64,000 bases of DNA from Bacterioplanoides sp. SCSIO 12839 (lineage in GTDB: Bacteria > Pseudomonadota > Gammaproteobacteria > Pseudomonadales > Oceanobacteraceae): positions 3,840,513 through 3,904,512 of the forward strand of contig NZ_CP073745.1 in the NCBI RefSeq assembly GCF_024397975.1, given 5' to 3'. Each line of letters starts with the position of its first letter. Positions within the stretch are counted from its first letter, which is position 1. The translations under genes and the position numbers were made by a program. The notes beneath the pieces were generated by a model. That model saw only the letters and a program-made list of their open reading frames with translations. It did not search any database and was not told the origin of the DNA. This document shows, piece by piece, positions 7,679-16,349 of this stretch.

Positions 7679-10120
7679 AGCATCATCACCGCGGTTTAAC
7701 AATCCAGCGATGGCCTTGCCCAGCAACTCCAGTTTAATCGGCTTACTGACAAAGCCATTCATACCGGCCTGCAGGCAACGGTCTTTATCTTCCATCATGG
7801 CGTTAGCGGTTAGCGCCAGGATGGGCACCTGATTTTTCGGGTACGACAAATCACGGATACGCTCCGTCGCGGCAATGCCGTCCAGTACCGGCATGTTCAC
7901 ATCCATCAGCACCAGGTCGTAGTCTTTTTGCAAAATAGCGGTGACTGCTTGCTCACCATTCTCAACAACGTCACACGCCAGTTCCAGACGTTGCAGCATT
8001 TTCTCAGCAATGCGCTGGTTCACATGGTTATCTTCTGCCAGCAACACTTTTGCGCGCAGTGATGGCAATTCAGACAAGTCCATCGTTTGTTTGCGCTGCT
8101 CACTAACCGGGTGCGGTGTCTCGGCTTCCATCAACTGCAGCGTCAGACAAAAACGACTGCCTATGCCCAACTCAGATTCCACCTGAATATCACCCTTCAT
8201 TGCTTGCGCAAGATGACGACTGATCGTCAGACCCAGTCCGGTGCCACCATATTTTCGACTGGTGCTGGTATCGGCCTGACGGAAGGCTGAAAAGACCCGT
8301 TCAAGTTTTTCAGCCGAAATACCTATACCCGTATCTTTCACCGCAATTTCCAGCTGATAACAACCATCGCTGACACGCTGAGCCCCCAGGCGAATTTCCA
8401 CATGGCCATTTTCAGTGAACTTGAGCGCGTTATTCACCAGGTTGGTGATAATCTGCCGGATGCGTTTAGGGTCGCCATACCAGTGCGTCGGTATGTCTGA
8501 CTCACAAAAATACACCAGCGATAGTCCTTTGCGACGAGCAGGCTCATGGAACAGCTGATATAAATCGGTCAGCAGCTGATTGAGATCGAACTCGATCCGT
8601 TCAATTTCAAGATTACCCGATTCAATTTTCGACAAATCAAGAATGTCATTGATGATGTCGAGCAATACATGAGAAGAACTGTGAATAATGCCAAGGTAAT
8701 TACGCTGTTCCGAGTCCATGTCGCTGTCCATCAACAACTCAGCCGCACCGAGAATACCGTTCATCGGCGTACGGATTTCGTGGCTCATACTGGCCAGGAA
8801 TACCGACTTACTGTGGTTGGCCATTTCCGCCTCGGACAGCGCTTCTTTGATTTTACTGTTCGCACGCTCCAGTGCTTCACGGTTCGCCGCCGTTTCAGTG
8901 ATGTCCAGACCGGCTAACACCACTTCAAAACCACCGGATATCGGCGCACTGACCTTAGTCAAACGCCAGCTGATAATCGCCTCTTTGCCGGTAACCGAAA
9001 CCAGAGGGCAGTCAAGCGACAGCGTCTCGGTATCCGTTGTCACCAGCTTACGCCACATCTTCAGCAACCGTTCGGTTTGACTGCGGGGCAACATATGCTG
9101 AATCGATAGCCCGGTTAATTCCGTTTCACTACGACCCACCATTTGTCGGGCATAATCATTAATACGACTGATATTGCCGTAGCGATCACACACCACCAGC
9201 AACATAGGCAACGCATCAAAGTAATCTGCCAGTCGTTGCTGTTCATGCTGTAGGTCCTGGGCGATCTGATTACGCTGTGAAATATCATCACCGTATAGCA
9301 GCAATACTTTTTGTTCGGCAGGCCCCCAGGGTTTGGCCGTTAGCGCCCAACGTTTTTGCTGGTGCAGGGCGTCCATCAGAAAACACTCAAATTGGATCGT
9401 TCTTTGTTCATCGGTGGCTTGTTGCAGCTTGCGCAATACCTCATCTTTTTCAGCGCTCATCAGCAAATCATCCAGACGAATATCAGGCCCAGAGCCGAAC
9501 GTTGTAATAAACACCGGATTGGTATCGCTGATAAAGCGACCGGGACCTAATAAAAACGCCACGCCACTGAGATGCTCCCAATCCGCGGGTTTAGAGAAGC
9601 CTTTACTGCGAAAGCGATGTCGACTGGACTGCGACAAGGCGAGCAACACAAACAACAACCCCACCTGCGCCAATAACATCCAGCCAATATTATTAATAAT
9701 GGGGGTCGACAGATGGCTTAAGGGTGTTGCTACCGCCAGGCTGCGGCTGTTATCAACCATAAAGGCACGGGCCAGGTAGGACTCACCACTCAGGGTGAAA
9801 TATTCAGGCTCACTATGCTGTTGCAGGCCGCGCTGCAACATGGAAATAGGAATAATCTCATCGGTTTCCCATACCACACGCAAACCACTGTCGGTTTTGA
9901 CACCATAACGCAGAGAAAGCTGATCAACAGACAGTGCGTCATGACTAAGAGGAAAGCTGTCAGAAGTCGTCAGCTGCCGGGCGTAATGCTCTCCCCAGCG
10001 CTGTAGCCATTGTTTTTTCTGATTCAGGCTCTGCTGATACATGACCCAGCCCGAGATGACTGTCAGCATAGCAACAGTCGCAATAACCAGAGTCCACAGC
10101 AGCGTATATTTACGGCCCAT
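7673..10120 (-). CDS. Hybrid sensor histidine kinase with PAS domain and receiver
   Basis: An 815-residue membrane kinase. A first membrane segment (about 8-28) and a second (about 143-162) enclose a periplasmic sensor of roughly 115 residues. A PAS-like domain lies at about 295-415 and is followed by a coiled coil. The DHp H-box SMSHEIRTPMNGILGA has phospho-acceptor H447. The ATPase domain shows N-box NLVNNALKFT, G1 DTGIGIS and G2 GGTGLGL. The receiver (about 690-805) begins VLLAEDNHVNQ and has phospho-acceptor D740 in LVLMDVNMP and K793. This is the BarA/ArcB-like tripartite plan without a C-terminal Hpt domain, so a separate Hpt protein is expected. No response regulator gene adjoins it. 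The 3' end overlaps nudE convergently by 6 bp. Confidence 0.93.
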   Translation of the reverse strand: MGRKYTLLWTLVIATVAMLTVISGWVMYQQSLNQKKQWLQRWGEHYARQLTTSDSFPLSHDALSVDQLSLRYGVKTDSGLRVVWETDEIIPISMLQRGLQQHSEPEYFTLSGESYLARAFMVDNSRSLAVATPLSHLSTPIINNIGWMLLAQVGLLFVLLALSQSSRHRFRSKGFSKPADWEHLSGVAFLLGPGRFISDTNPVFITTFGSGPDIRLDDLLMSAEKDEVLRKLQQATDEQRTIQFECFLMDALHQQKRWALTAKPWGPAEQKVLLLYGDDISQRNQIAQDLQHEQQRLADYFDALPMLLVVCDRYGNISRINDYARQMVGRSETELTGLSIQHMLPRSQTERLLKMWRKLVTTDTETLSLDCPLVSVTGKEAIISWRLTKVSAPISGGFEVVLAGLDITETAANREALERANSKIKEALSEAEMANHSKSVFLASMSHEIRTPMNGILGAAELLMDSDMDSEQRNYLGIIHSSSHVLLDIINDILDLSKIESGNLEIERIEFDLNQLLTDLYQLFHEPARRKGLSLVYFCESDIPTHWYGDPKRIRQIITNLVNNALKFTENGHVEIRLGAQRVSDGCYQLEIAVKDTGIGISAEKLERVFSAFRQADTSTSRKYGGTGLGLTISRHLAQAMKGDIQVESELGIGSRFCLTLQLMEAETPHPVSEQRKQTMDLSELPSLRAKVLLAEDNHVNQRIAEKMLQRLELACDVVENGEQAVTAILQKDYDLVLMDVNMPVLDGIAATERIRDLSYPKNQVPILALTANAMMEDKDRCLQAGMNGFVSKPIKLELLGKAIAGLLNRGDDAS

Positions 10121-10233
10121 ATAATTCCCTGAAGGGCAGACGATCCCTTAACAAGATGATCCTTTAACAATAGCGTCAGTTGGAGAAACTATCTATGTTC
10201 TTACAACATGCGTCATTAAAACGTGGGGACGCG

Positions 10234-10292
10234 GGTTAAACCAACCGAGTCTAAACCCAGAATCTCTAAACCCAGAACCTCTAAACCAACCA
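10234..10292. repeat. 15-bp tandem repeat at the 3' end of lrgB
   Basis: Consecutive units GTCTAAACCCAGAAT, CTCTAAACCCAGAAC and CTCTAAACCAACCAC, preceded by a diverged unit with TTAAACCAACC. The last unit contains the lrgB stop codon (complement of CTA at 10281). As with yrfG, the 3' end of the gene appears to have been copied in tandem downstream. It is not part of a recognisable gene. Confidence 0.7.
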
Positions 10293-10979
10293 CGTAAGCA
10301 GCCCCGGCAACACCAAGGCATGAAGTGTTGCCGTCAGTGTCATAGCCATTGCCGAGTACGCAGCCTGCTCTGAACCCAGCTCCAGTGCCCGCGAGGTTCC
10401 AATCGCATGCGCACAAATCCCTAACGTCAGGCCAACCGTCTGTGGATCGTCCTTGCGAACCAGCCTCAGCATCGCAGGTGCCATTGCCGCTCCGAGAATT
10501 CCCGTTGCAATCACAAACGCCGATGCCATCGCAGCCAGACCACCCACCTGCTCAGCAATCGCCACCGCAACCGGTGTGGTAATGGATTTCGTGGCGATGG
10601 TTTTTGCCAGTGCATCATGACCAATCCACCACTGCGTCAGGACAACAGCAACCAACACGGTCGTGCCGCTCCCCAAGGTCACCGCTAACGAAATGCGCAG
10701 CCACTGTGAGCGCATGGTGTGTAAAAACTGATACAGCGGCACCGCCAGCATGACAATGACGGGCCCCAGCATAATATGAATCAGGCTGCCGCCTTCCATA
10801 TAGGTTGAATAATTGGTTCCTGTCGCCTCAAGTACCGAAGCCACCAGCGCCACACTGGTCAGGATGGGCGGCAAAAACGGGCTGTTATTGGTCAGCCGGT
10901 AGGTTGTTTGCCCAACCAGAAATGCAGCGATGGTTAACATCGCCCAGAACAGCGGCATAGATAACAGTTCATTCATCAT
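10281..10979 (-). CDS. LrgB/CidB-family membrane protein
   Basis: A 232-residue polytopic inner-membrane protein with about six to seven hydrophobic segments. It matches the LrgB/YohK family, including the conserved stretch KSITTPVAVAIAEQVGGL and the C-terminal GICAHAIGTSRALE. The family works with LrgA/CidA-type partners in murein hydrolase control, cell lysis or, in some organisms, export of small carboxylates such as pyruvate or glycolate. Its start overlaps the stop of the upstream lrgA-like gene by 4 bp, so translation is coupled. The precise substrate here is unknown. Confidence 0.92.
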   Translation of the reverse strand: MMNELLSMPLFWAMLTIAAFLVGQTTYRLTNNSPFLPPILTSVALVASVLEATGTNYSTYMEGGSLIHIMLGPVIVMLAVPLYQFLHTMRSQWLRISLAVTLGSGTTVLVAVVLTQWWIGHDALAKTIATKSITTPVAVAIAEQVGGLAAMASAFVIATGILGAAMAPAMLRLVRKDDPQTVGLTLGICAHAIGTSRALELGSEQAAYSAMAMTLTATLHALVLPGLLTWLV

Positions 10980-11317
10980 TGGCTGTCACCTTTTTTACCT
11001 GATGACATGATCCAGCCCGTTACCAGGATGCCCGGAATCAGACTGATTGCCAGAATGACCAGTAACTCAGGGCCATATTCACTGACGATGGCTTTTTGAG
11101 TCACGATGCCGCTACTGACCGGAATCAGAAACAAAGGTAACAGTGGCGACAGCGTTTGAGTGATGTGCTGCAACGAATCCGGGGTTTTGCCACGAAGAAC
11201 CAGAAAGACCAACAGCAACAACATGCCGATAATGGCTGCAGGTACCGGTAACGCAAACTGACTCTGAAGCAGGCTGCCAAAAACTAAAAAAACAAGAAGG
11301 AACAAAAGACCAGGCAT
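10976..11317 (-). CDS. LrgA/CidA-family holin-like membrane protein
   Basis: A 113-residue inner-membrane protein with four predicted hydrophobic segments, matching the LrgA/CidA family (motifs LPVPAAIIGMLLL and LFLIPVSSGIV). It is the holin-like partner of the LrgB-type protein encoded directly downstream with a 4-bp overlap. The tRNA-Leu gene lies 49 bp upstream on the same strand, so read-through from the tRNA promoter could contribute to expression. No LytSR-type regulator is adjacent. Confidence 0.92.
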   Translation of the reverse strand: MPGLLFLLVFLVFGSLLQSQFALPVPAAIIGMLLLLVFLVLRGKTPDSLQHITQTLSPLLPLFLIPVSSGIVTQKAIVSEYGPELLVILAISLIPGILVTGWIMSSGKKGDSQ

Positions 11318-11366
11318 GTTGTGTTACCTGAGGAGTTCGCTATGAACAGGCTAAGCCTGAAAAGAA

Positions 11367-11451
11367 TGGTGCGGAAGGAGAGACTTGAACTCTCACACCT
11401 TGCGGCACCAGAACCTAAACCTGGCGTGTCTACCAATTCCACCACTTCCGC
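11367..11451 (-). tRNA. tRNA-Leu (anticodon UAG), CCA encoded
   Basis: The complement strand folds as an 85-nt class II tRNA. The acceptor stem is GCGGAAG/CTTCCGC followed by ACCA. The anticodon stem CCAGG/TCTGG encloses the loop TTTAGGT, giving anticodon TAG. A variable arm around GCCGCAAGGTGT and the T arm GAGAGTTCAAGTCTCTC follow. It closely resembles E. coli leuW and reads CUN codons, mainly CUA. Confidence 0.96.
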
Positions 11452-11467
11452 ATGACAGGGCGCGCAT

Positions 11468-11494
11468 ATTATAAAACCCCGTACATTTTGCCAA
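11468..11494 (-). promoter_or_regulatory. Probable sigma-70 promoter of tRNA-Leu
   Basis: On the minus strand, -35 TTGGCA (11489-11494) and a perfect -10 TATAAT (11468-11473) are separated by a short 15-bp spacer. A G/C-rich discriminator (GCGCGCCC) follows, just before the tRNA 5' end at 11451. Such discriminators are typical of growth-rate and ppGpp-controlled stable RNA promoters. Confidence 0.7.
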
Positions 11495-11612
11495 GCCCTT
11501 AATGCAAAAAAGCCAGTAAAAAATGCGGAAAAAGCATGTGAGCCATCGTCACACTCTGCTATGTTAGCGCTCCGATTTTATTTATTTCACCCTCTACCAC
11601 TGGGATTTTTCT

Positions 11613-12635
11613 ATGACGCAGGAGCGCACTCAGCTAACCGGCCATATCCTTTTAATTTCAGCCGCGGCCGTCATTGTGATTGCTGGTGCCAAAGCCGCTG
11701 CCGCGATCATCATTCCTTTTTTACTCGCCTTCTTTATCGCCGTTATCAGCGCACCGCTAATGCGCTGGTTAACGCAACACAAAATCCCCGATGTACTGGC
11801 CATCCTGATGCTGGTGTGTGGCTTTGTGTTTATTGGCAGCATGGTGGCGACCCTGGTCGGCAGCACGTTGAACTCTTTCTATCAGGACATGCCGCTGTAT
11901 GAAGAAAAACTCGGGGCATTGGTCACCGATGCCGTTGCCTGGTTACGCAGCATGGGGCTGGAAGTCGCAGACAATATTGTCACCGAATACGTTAACCCAG
12001 GCGCCGTGATGAAAATGGTGGCCAGTGTCTTTAACGGCCTGGGTGGCGTACTGGCTAACACCTTCCTGATTTTGTTTACCGTGGTGTTTATTTTGTTGGA
12101 AGCGAGCAGCTTCCCGGCCAAACTGAAGCGCGCTTTTGGCGAAGAAACCACTGCGTTTGTTCAGTTTGAACGTTTCAGTAATTCTGTACAGCAATATCTG
12201 GCCATTAAATCGCTGGTGAGTTTAGGTACCGGTTGTACCATTGGCCTGATCCTGTGGGTTATTGGTGTCGATTATGCGCCGTTGTGGGCGTTAGTGGCTT
12301 TTCTGCTGAATTACATCCCCAATATTGGTTCTATTATTGCCGCCATCCCGGCGGTGTTAATTGCCTTGATTCAATTGGGCGTTGGCGAAGCCGTACTGGT
12401 GGGGATTTCGTATGTGCTGGTCAATACCGTTTTTGGCAACGTTATCGAACCGCGTTTAATGGGCCGCTCGCTCGGTCTGTCGACCCTGGTGGTCTTTATC
12501 TCGTTAGTGTTCTGGGGCTGGATTCTGGGGCCCGTTGGCATGCTGCTGTCGATCCCGTTAACCATGGTAATGAAGATCGCACTGGAAAGCCGCCCGCAGT
12601 CGCGCTGGATTGCGACCTTGCTGGATCATGACTGA
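11613..12635 (+). CDS. AI-2E (PerM/TqsA) family transporter
   Basis: A 340-residue polytopic membrane protein. Hydrophobic hairpins near the N-terminus (about 10-75), a central soluble segment (about 85-140) and further membrane segments to the C-terminus match the AI-2E family. The conserved region LLNYIPNIGSIIAAIPAVL (about 230-248) and the downstream VIEPRLMGRSLGLS are diagnostic. Members export autoinducer-2 or act as cation/proton antiporters; which applies here cannot be told. ATG at 11613 is preceded by a weak Shine-Dalgarno. The gene stands alone between the divergent tRNA and the cpxR-like gene. Confidence 0.9.
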   Translation: MTQERTQLTGHILLISAAAVIVIAGAKAAAAIIIPFLLAFFIAVISAPLMRWLTQHKIPDVLAILMLVCGFVFIGSMVATLVGSTLNSFYQDMPLYEEKLGALVTDAVAWLRSMGLEVADNIVTEYVNPGAVMKMVASVFNGLGGVLANTFLILFTVVFILLEASSFPAKLKRAFGEETTAFVQFERFSNSVQQYLAIKSLVSLGTGCTIGLILWVIGVDYAPLWALVAFLLNYIPNIGSIIAAIPAVLIALIQLGVGEAVLVGISYVLVNTVFGNVIEPRLMGRSLGLSTLVVFISLVFWGWILGPVGMLLSIPLTMVMKIALESRPQSRWIATLLDHD

Positions 12636-12796
12636 TCAGCACCTGGGCCTGTTAACACTATTCAAGTCTTTGCTGCTGACAGTCAGTTTTTGACAGTAGT
12701 GTCGAGTTATTTACACCAGAGTAAGGAAGGGTCAAAAGCGCTGTAATGTAAAGACAACTAGCGCTAACCTCCCTGCTAATTGTAAGGAGAACAACT

Positions 12797-13489
12797 ATGT
12801 ATCAGATTCTGCTGATTGATGATGATTTTGAGCTGGGTGAATTATTGCAGGAATACCTCGGCATGGAAGGCTTTGAACTGTCCACCCGCCAGGACGGTGA
12901 GTCTGGTTTACAGGCAGCATTAAGCGGCGACTACGATCTTGTGCTGCTGGATGTGATGTTGCCTAAAATGAACGGCTTTGAAGTGTTGAAAGCGGTTCGC
13001 GAAAAGTCGACCATTCCGGTGATCATGCTGACCGCCCGTGGTGAAAGTGTTGATCGGGTTTTGGGTTTGGAGCATGGCGCAGACGATTACATTGCCAAGC
13101 CTTACCACCATCATGAATTACTGGCACGCATTCGCGCGTTATTCCGCCGTATCGAACTGACCAGTGATGGCAATGAAAAAACCACCACCAATTACGAAGT
13201 GGGCGCGCTGAAACTTGATCCTTCGACCCGTGTCGCCACGTGTGAAAATACCGAGCTGGCACTCACTGGGGCGGAGTTTGGTGTATTGCAATGTCTGATG
13301 GAGCACGTCGGCGAGCTGGTTGATAAAGATACACTGTCAATCGCAGCCTTAGGGCGACCACTGATGGCTTATGATCGTTCGATTGATATGCACGTGAGTA
13401 ATCTGCGCAAAAAGCTGGGCAAACGTGAAGACGACTCCGATTGGATCAAAACCGTACGCGGCCGCGGCTACCAGCTGGTCAGCGGGTAA
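12797..13489 (+). CDS. cpxR: CpxR-like response regulator, OmpR family
   Basis: A 230-residue DNA-binding response regulator. The receiver has D8-D10, phospho-acceptor D52 (LVLLDVMLP), T79 and K101 in AKPYHHHELLARIRALFRR, a stretch typical of CpxR. The C-terminal winged helix includes LTGAEFGVLQCL and the recognition region DMHVSNLRKKLG, ending VRGRGYQL. CpxR orthologues answer envelope stress through the kinase encoded directly downstream. A strong Shine-Dalgarno (AAGGAG) precedes ATG 12797. I see no convincing GTAAA-N5-GTAAA CpxR box in the 160-bp upstream spacer. No cpxP-like gene is adjacent. Confidence 0.88.
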   Translation: MYQILLIDDDFELGELLQEYLGMEGFELSTRQDGESGLQAALSGDYDLVLLDVMLPKMNGFEVLKAVREKSTIPVIMLTARGESVDRVLGLEHGADDYIAKPYHHHELLARIRALFRRIELTSDGNEKTTTNYEVGALKLDPSTRVATCENTELALTGAEFGVLQCLMEHVGELVDKDTLSIAALGRPLMAYDRSIDMHVSNLRKKLGKREDDSDWIKTVRGRGYQLVSG

Positions 13490-13494
13490 TCGAT

Positions 13495-14829
13495 ATGCCG
13501 GTATTTCGCAGCCTGTTTGTTAAAGTCTTTTTTTGGTTCTGGGCTGCGATTCTGCTGGCAATGACGGCGGCCGTCACCACCAGCCACTGGATCGAAGACG
13601 ACTACTTCCGCAAAGCCACACAAAGTGAGCGTATTCATTTATTACGCCTGATGGAGCACAAACGCCCAATCATGGCCGAAGGCCGTAAGCTGTGGCGTAA
13701 ACTGCGGCCGGACTGGAATCTGGTTGCCGTCCCCGTCGATTCCATTAATCATCTTCCTTATGACGTTGAAGAATTTGTCGATGCCGCCGCCGAAGTACGG
13801 GATGTACTCTGGGGGCAGGACGACGGTTGGCTGATGCTGGGCCCGATTCAACGTGGCGACTATTTATACGTCGGCATTACCCGCAAGCACTGGAGCAGTG
13901 TTTGGGACGATGAACAACGCTGGATGATTCCTATCGCCTTTTTTGGCGTCATCACCTTACTCAGCATGGGCCTGGTATGGAGCCTGACACGCCCGATTCG
14001 ACGTTTACAACGCACCGTGCGTAAACTCGGTAAAGGCGACTTCGACGTCTCCGAAATTGAACCTGATGCCAGTCGTTATGATGAAATTGGTGAACTGTCC
14101 GCTGATGTCGTGGATATGTCTGAGGCGCTTAATCGCTTATTACAAAGCCATCAGCAATTGTTACGCGATGTCTCTCATGAACTGCGCTCACCGTTAACCC
14201 GACTGCAAATTGCGCTAGGCATTGCCCGTAAAAAAGACCCTGAAGGTTTACTGCAGAGTGAACACGACCGCATCGAACGTGCCGTTGGCCAGGTGGATGG
14301 ACTGGTAGGCCAGATTCTCGACCTGGCCCGCCTGCAACAACAAGACAGTGATCAGCTTCAGCTGGAATCCCGTCCGGTTGCTGAGCAATTACACGGCTGG
14401 ATCAGTGATGCTGAAATTGAAATGGATGAAAAACAGCTACAACTGCAAAGCCGCTTACCGGCCAGCGATATCGTGTGCGACTGGGACTGGATGCTGGTTG
14501 AACGTGCGGTGGACAATATTCTGCGAAATGCGATCCGCTTCTCTCCATCAGGCGGCAAGCTCGATGTCAGCTCCCACCTGAATGCAGATGGCAGTATCGA
14601 AATTGCCATTCAGGATCAGGGGCCGGGTGTGCCAGACGATGATCTGAAGCGTATTTTTGATCCGTTCACTCAGGTCGATTCCGCCCGCGACCACGCCTCC
14701 GGTGGTTATGGTATTGGTCTGGCATTAGTGCATCGTATTGTTGAATTACACGGCGGTAATATTGAAGCATCCAACCAATCACCGGGCCTGAGAATTGTAA
14801 TGCGCTTACCGCGCAAGCGTTTTCACTGA
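13495..14829 (+). CDS. cpxA: CpxA-like sensor histidine kinase
   Basis: A 444-residue inner-membrane kinase starting at ATG 13495, five bases after the cpxR stop. An in-frame ATG 54 bp upstream lies inside cpxR and is rejected because the hydrophobic N-terminus starts right after MPVFRSLF. Membrane segments at about 8-28 and 143-165 flank a 110-residue periplasmic sensor. HAMP follows (about 165-218), then the H-box RDVSHELRSPLTRLQIALG with H228, N-box VDNILRNAIRFS, G1 DQGPGV and G2 GGYGIGLAL. The LGIARKK motif after the H-box is CpxA-like. It would phosphorylate the CpxR-like regulator. Confidence 0.88.
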   Translation: MPVFRSLFVKVFFWFWAAILLAMTAAVTTSHWIEDDYFRKATQSERIHLLRLMEHKRPIMAEGRKLWRKLRPDWNLVAVPVDSINHLPYDVEEFVDAAAEVRDVLWGQDDGWLMLGPIQRGDYLYVGITRKHWSSVWDDEQRWMIPIAFFGVITLLSMGLVWSLTRPIRRLQRTVRKLGKGDFDVSEIEPDASRYDEIGELSADVVDMSEALNRLLQSHQQLLRDVSHELRSPLTRLQIALGIARKKDPEGLLQSEHDRIERAVGQVDGLVGQILDLARLQQQDSDQLQLESRPVAEQLHGWISDAEIEMDEKQLQLQSRLPASDIVCDWDWMLVERAVDNILRNAIRFSPSGGKLDVSSHLNADGSIEIAIQDQGPGVPDDDLKRIFDPFTQVDSARDHASGGYGIGLALVHRIVELHGGNIEASNQSPGLRIVMRLPRKRFH

Positions 14830-14850
14830 TTGTTCGGGACAAATCTAAGT

Positions 14851-14880
14851 AAAAACCCGGTTTTTGGTGGAAACCGGGTG
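14851..14880 (+). terminator. Hairpin after cpxA
   Basis: ACCCGGTTT and AAACCGGGT form a 9-bp perfect stem with a 7-nt loop 25 bp after the cpxA stop. The downstream side has only a short T-rich tract (ATTTTGATA), so it is a weak or imperfect terminator before the malic enzyme gene. Confidence 0.5.
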
Positions 14881-14980
14881 AAGATTTTGATATTAAATAC
14901 GCCCCCTGAACCCCTGTGTCGATATTGGACTTAAGCTGCACCTGGGTTTTATTACAACGCGACAAGACTGGACGAGTACT

Positions 14981-16243
14981 ATGTCAGAAGATTTGAAACA
15001 AGCTGCTCTCGATTACCACGCTAATCCAAAGCCAGGTAAAATCAGCGTTGAGCTGACTACCCCTGCTAACTCCGCACGCGACCTGTCCCTGGCCTATAGC
15101 CCAGGTGTTGCTGAGCCGGTAAAAGCGATTGCTGAAGATCCTGAGAACGCCTACAAGTACACCGCAAAAGGCAACATGGTTGCTGTAATTACTGACGGTA
15201 CTGCGATTCTGGGGCTGGGTGATCTGGGTCCTCTGGCTTCTAAGCCAGTAATGGAAGGTAAGTCTCTGCTGTTCAAACGTTTCGCTGGCGTAGACTCCAT
15301 CGACATCGAAGTTGAATCTGAAAGCCCACAAGCTTTCATCGACACGGTTCGTCGTATTGCTAACACCTTCGGTGGTATTAACCTGGAAGACATCAAAGCG
15401 CCTGAGTGTTTCGAAATCGAACGCACTCTGATCGAGCAGTGTGATATCCCGGTATTCCACGATGACCAACACGGTACTGCTATCGTAACCGTTGCCGGTG
15501 TTCTGAACGCTCTGGAAATTCAGGGCAAGAAGATCGAAGAAGCTAAAATGGCCGTTCTGGGTGCCGGCGCTGCCGCTATCTCTTGTGCCAAGCTGCTGAT
15601 CCTGGCGGGCATGAACCCACAAAACATCTTCATGTGTGACCGTAAAGGTGTTATCCACTCTGGCCGTGACGACCTGAACCAGTACAAGCAAGGCTTCGCG
15701 GTTGATACCGACAAGCGTACAGTTGATGACGCCATTGAAGGCGCTGACATCTTCCTGGGTCTGTCTGGTCCAAACATGGTGACTGGTGAGCAAATCAAAA
15801 CCATGGCAGACAACGCCATCGTATTTGCATGTGCCAACCCGGTTCCTGAAATCATGCCTGAAATCGTTAAAGAAGTTCGCCCGGACGCCATCATGGCAAC
15901 TGGTCGTTCTGACTTCCCGAACCAGGTGAACAACGTATTAGGCTTCCCATTCATCTTCCGTGGTGCTCTGGACGTACGTGCTAAGCGCATCAACGAAGAA
16001 ATGAAACTGGCTGCTGCAAAAGCACTGGCTAATCTGGCGAAAGAACCAGTGACTCAGGAAGTTCTGGATGCGTACAAACTGGATTCTCTGGAATTCGGTA
16101 AAGACTACATTATCCCGAAAGCGACCGATTCTCGTCTGCTGGGTATTGTATCGACTGCTGTTGCACAAGCAGCGATTGATACCGGTGTGTCTGCTGGCCC
16201 ACTGCCTGCAAACTATCCGCTGAAGTCGATCGAAGACATCTGA
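14981..16243 (+). CDS. Malic enzyme, short form without phosphotransacetylase-like domain
   Basis: A 420-residue enzyme for oxidative decarboxylation of malate to pyruvate and CO2 with NAD(P)+. The N-terminal malate-binding domain shows LAYSPGVAEPV with Y39, GDLGPLASKPVMEGK with the catalytic lysine K94 and the metal-binding VFHDDQHGTAIV. The Rossmann motif is VLGAGAAAISCAK, and FACANPVPEI is conserved. The protein ends after the NAD-binding domain; the long MaeB-type enzymes of many Proteobacteria carry an extra C-terminal Pta-like domain that is missing here. The coenzyme is not certain. Codon choice is strongly biased, suggesting high expression. A strong terminator follows. Confidence 0.93.
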   Translation: MSEDLKQAALDYHANPKPGKISVELTTPANSARDLSLAYSPGVAEPVKAIAEDPENAYKYTAKGNMVAVITDGTAILGLGDLGPLASKPVMEGKSLLFKRFAGVDSIDIEVESESPQAFIDTVRRIANTFGGINLEDIKAPECFEIERTLIEQCDIPVFHDDQHGTAIVTVAGVLNALEIQGKKIEEAKMAVLGAGAAAISCAKLLILAGMNPQNIFMCDRKGVIHSGRDDLNQYKQGFAVDTDKRTVDDAIEGADIFLGLSGPNMVTGEQIKTMADNAIVFACANPVPEIMPEIVKEVRPDAIMATGRSDFPNQVNNVLGFPFIFRGALDVRAKRINEEMKLAAAKALANLAKEPVTQEVLDAYKLDSLEFGKDYIIPKATDSRLLGIVSTAVAQAAIDTGVSAGPLPANYPLKSIEDI

Positions 16244-16267
16244 GTAGCAGATAGCTTCAGACTTTAG

Positions 16268-16308
16268 AAAACGCCCTGCTGGTGATACCAGCAGGGCGTT
16301 TTTGTTTT
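16268..16308 (+). terminator. Strong intrinsic terminator of the malic enzyme gene
   Basis: A 13-bp perfect stem (ACGCCCTGCTGGT at 16271-16283 with its complement at 16287-16299) has a 3-nt loop and is followed by TTTTGTTTT. It begins about 25 bp after the stop codon. Confidence 0.92.
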
Positions 16309-16349
16309 ACGACGACACCTGTTTTATACCGACATCACACCAGATGAAT

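Noticed and set aside
10216..10416. Minus-strand 66-codon frame across the lrgB 3' end
   Set aside because: It is out of frame with lrgB, and its repetitive C-terminus is only the 15-bp tandem repeat translated.
12636..12796. Possible CpxR box (GTAATGTAAAG near 12744) upstream of cpxR
   Set aside because: The GTAA elements are not separated by five bases as in the known box, so I do not call it.
13441..13494. Earlier ATG for cpxA inside cpxR
   Set aside because: The added 18 residues are antisense-like basic residues from the cpxR frame shift, while ATG 13495 directly precedes the membrane helix.
14984..15793. Long antisense frame (269 codons) opposite the malic enzyme gene; similar ones opposite glnA (19657-20415) and atpA (42277-42936)
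   Set aside because: Highly biased codon use in the sense genes leaves few stops on the opposite strand. No ribosome binding sites or family motifs are present.
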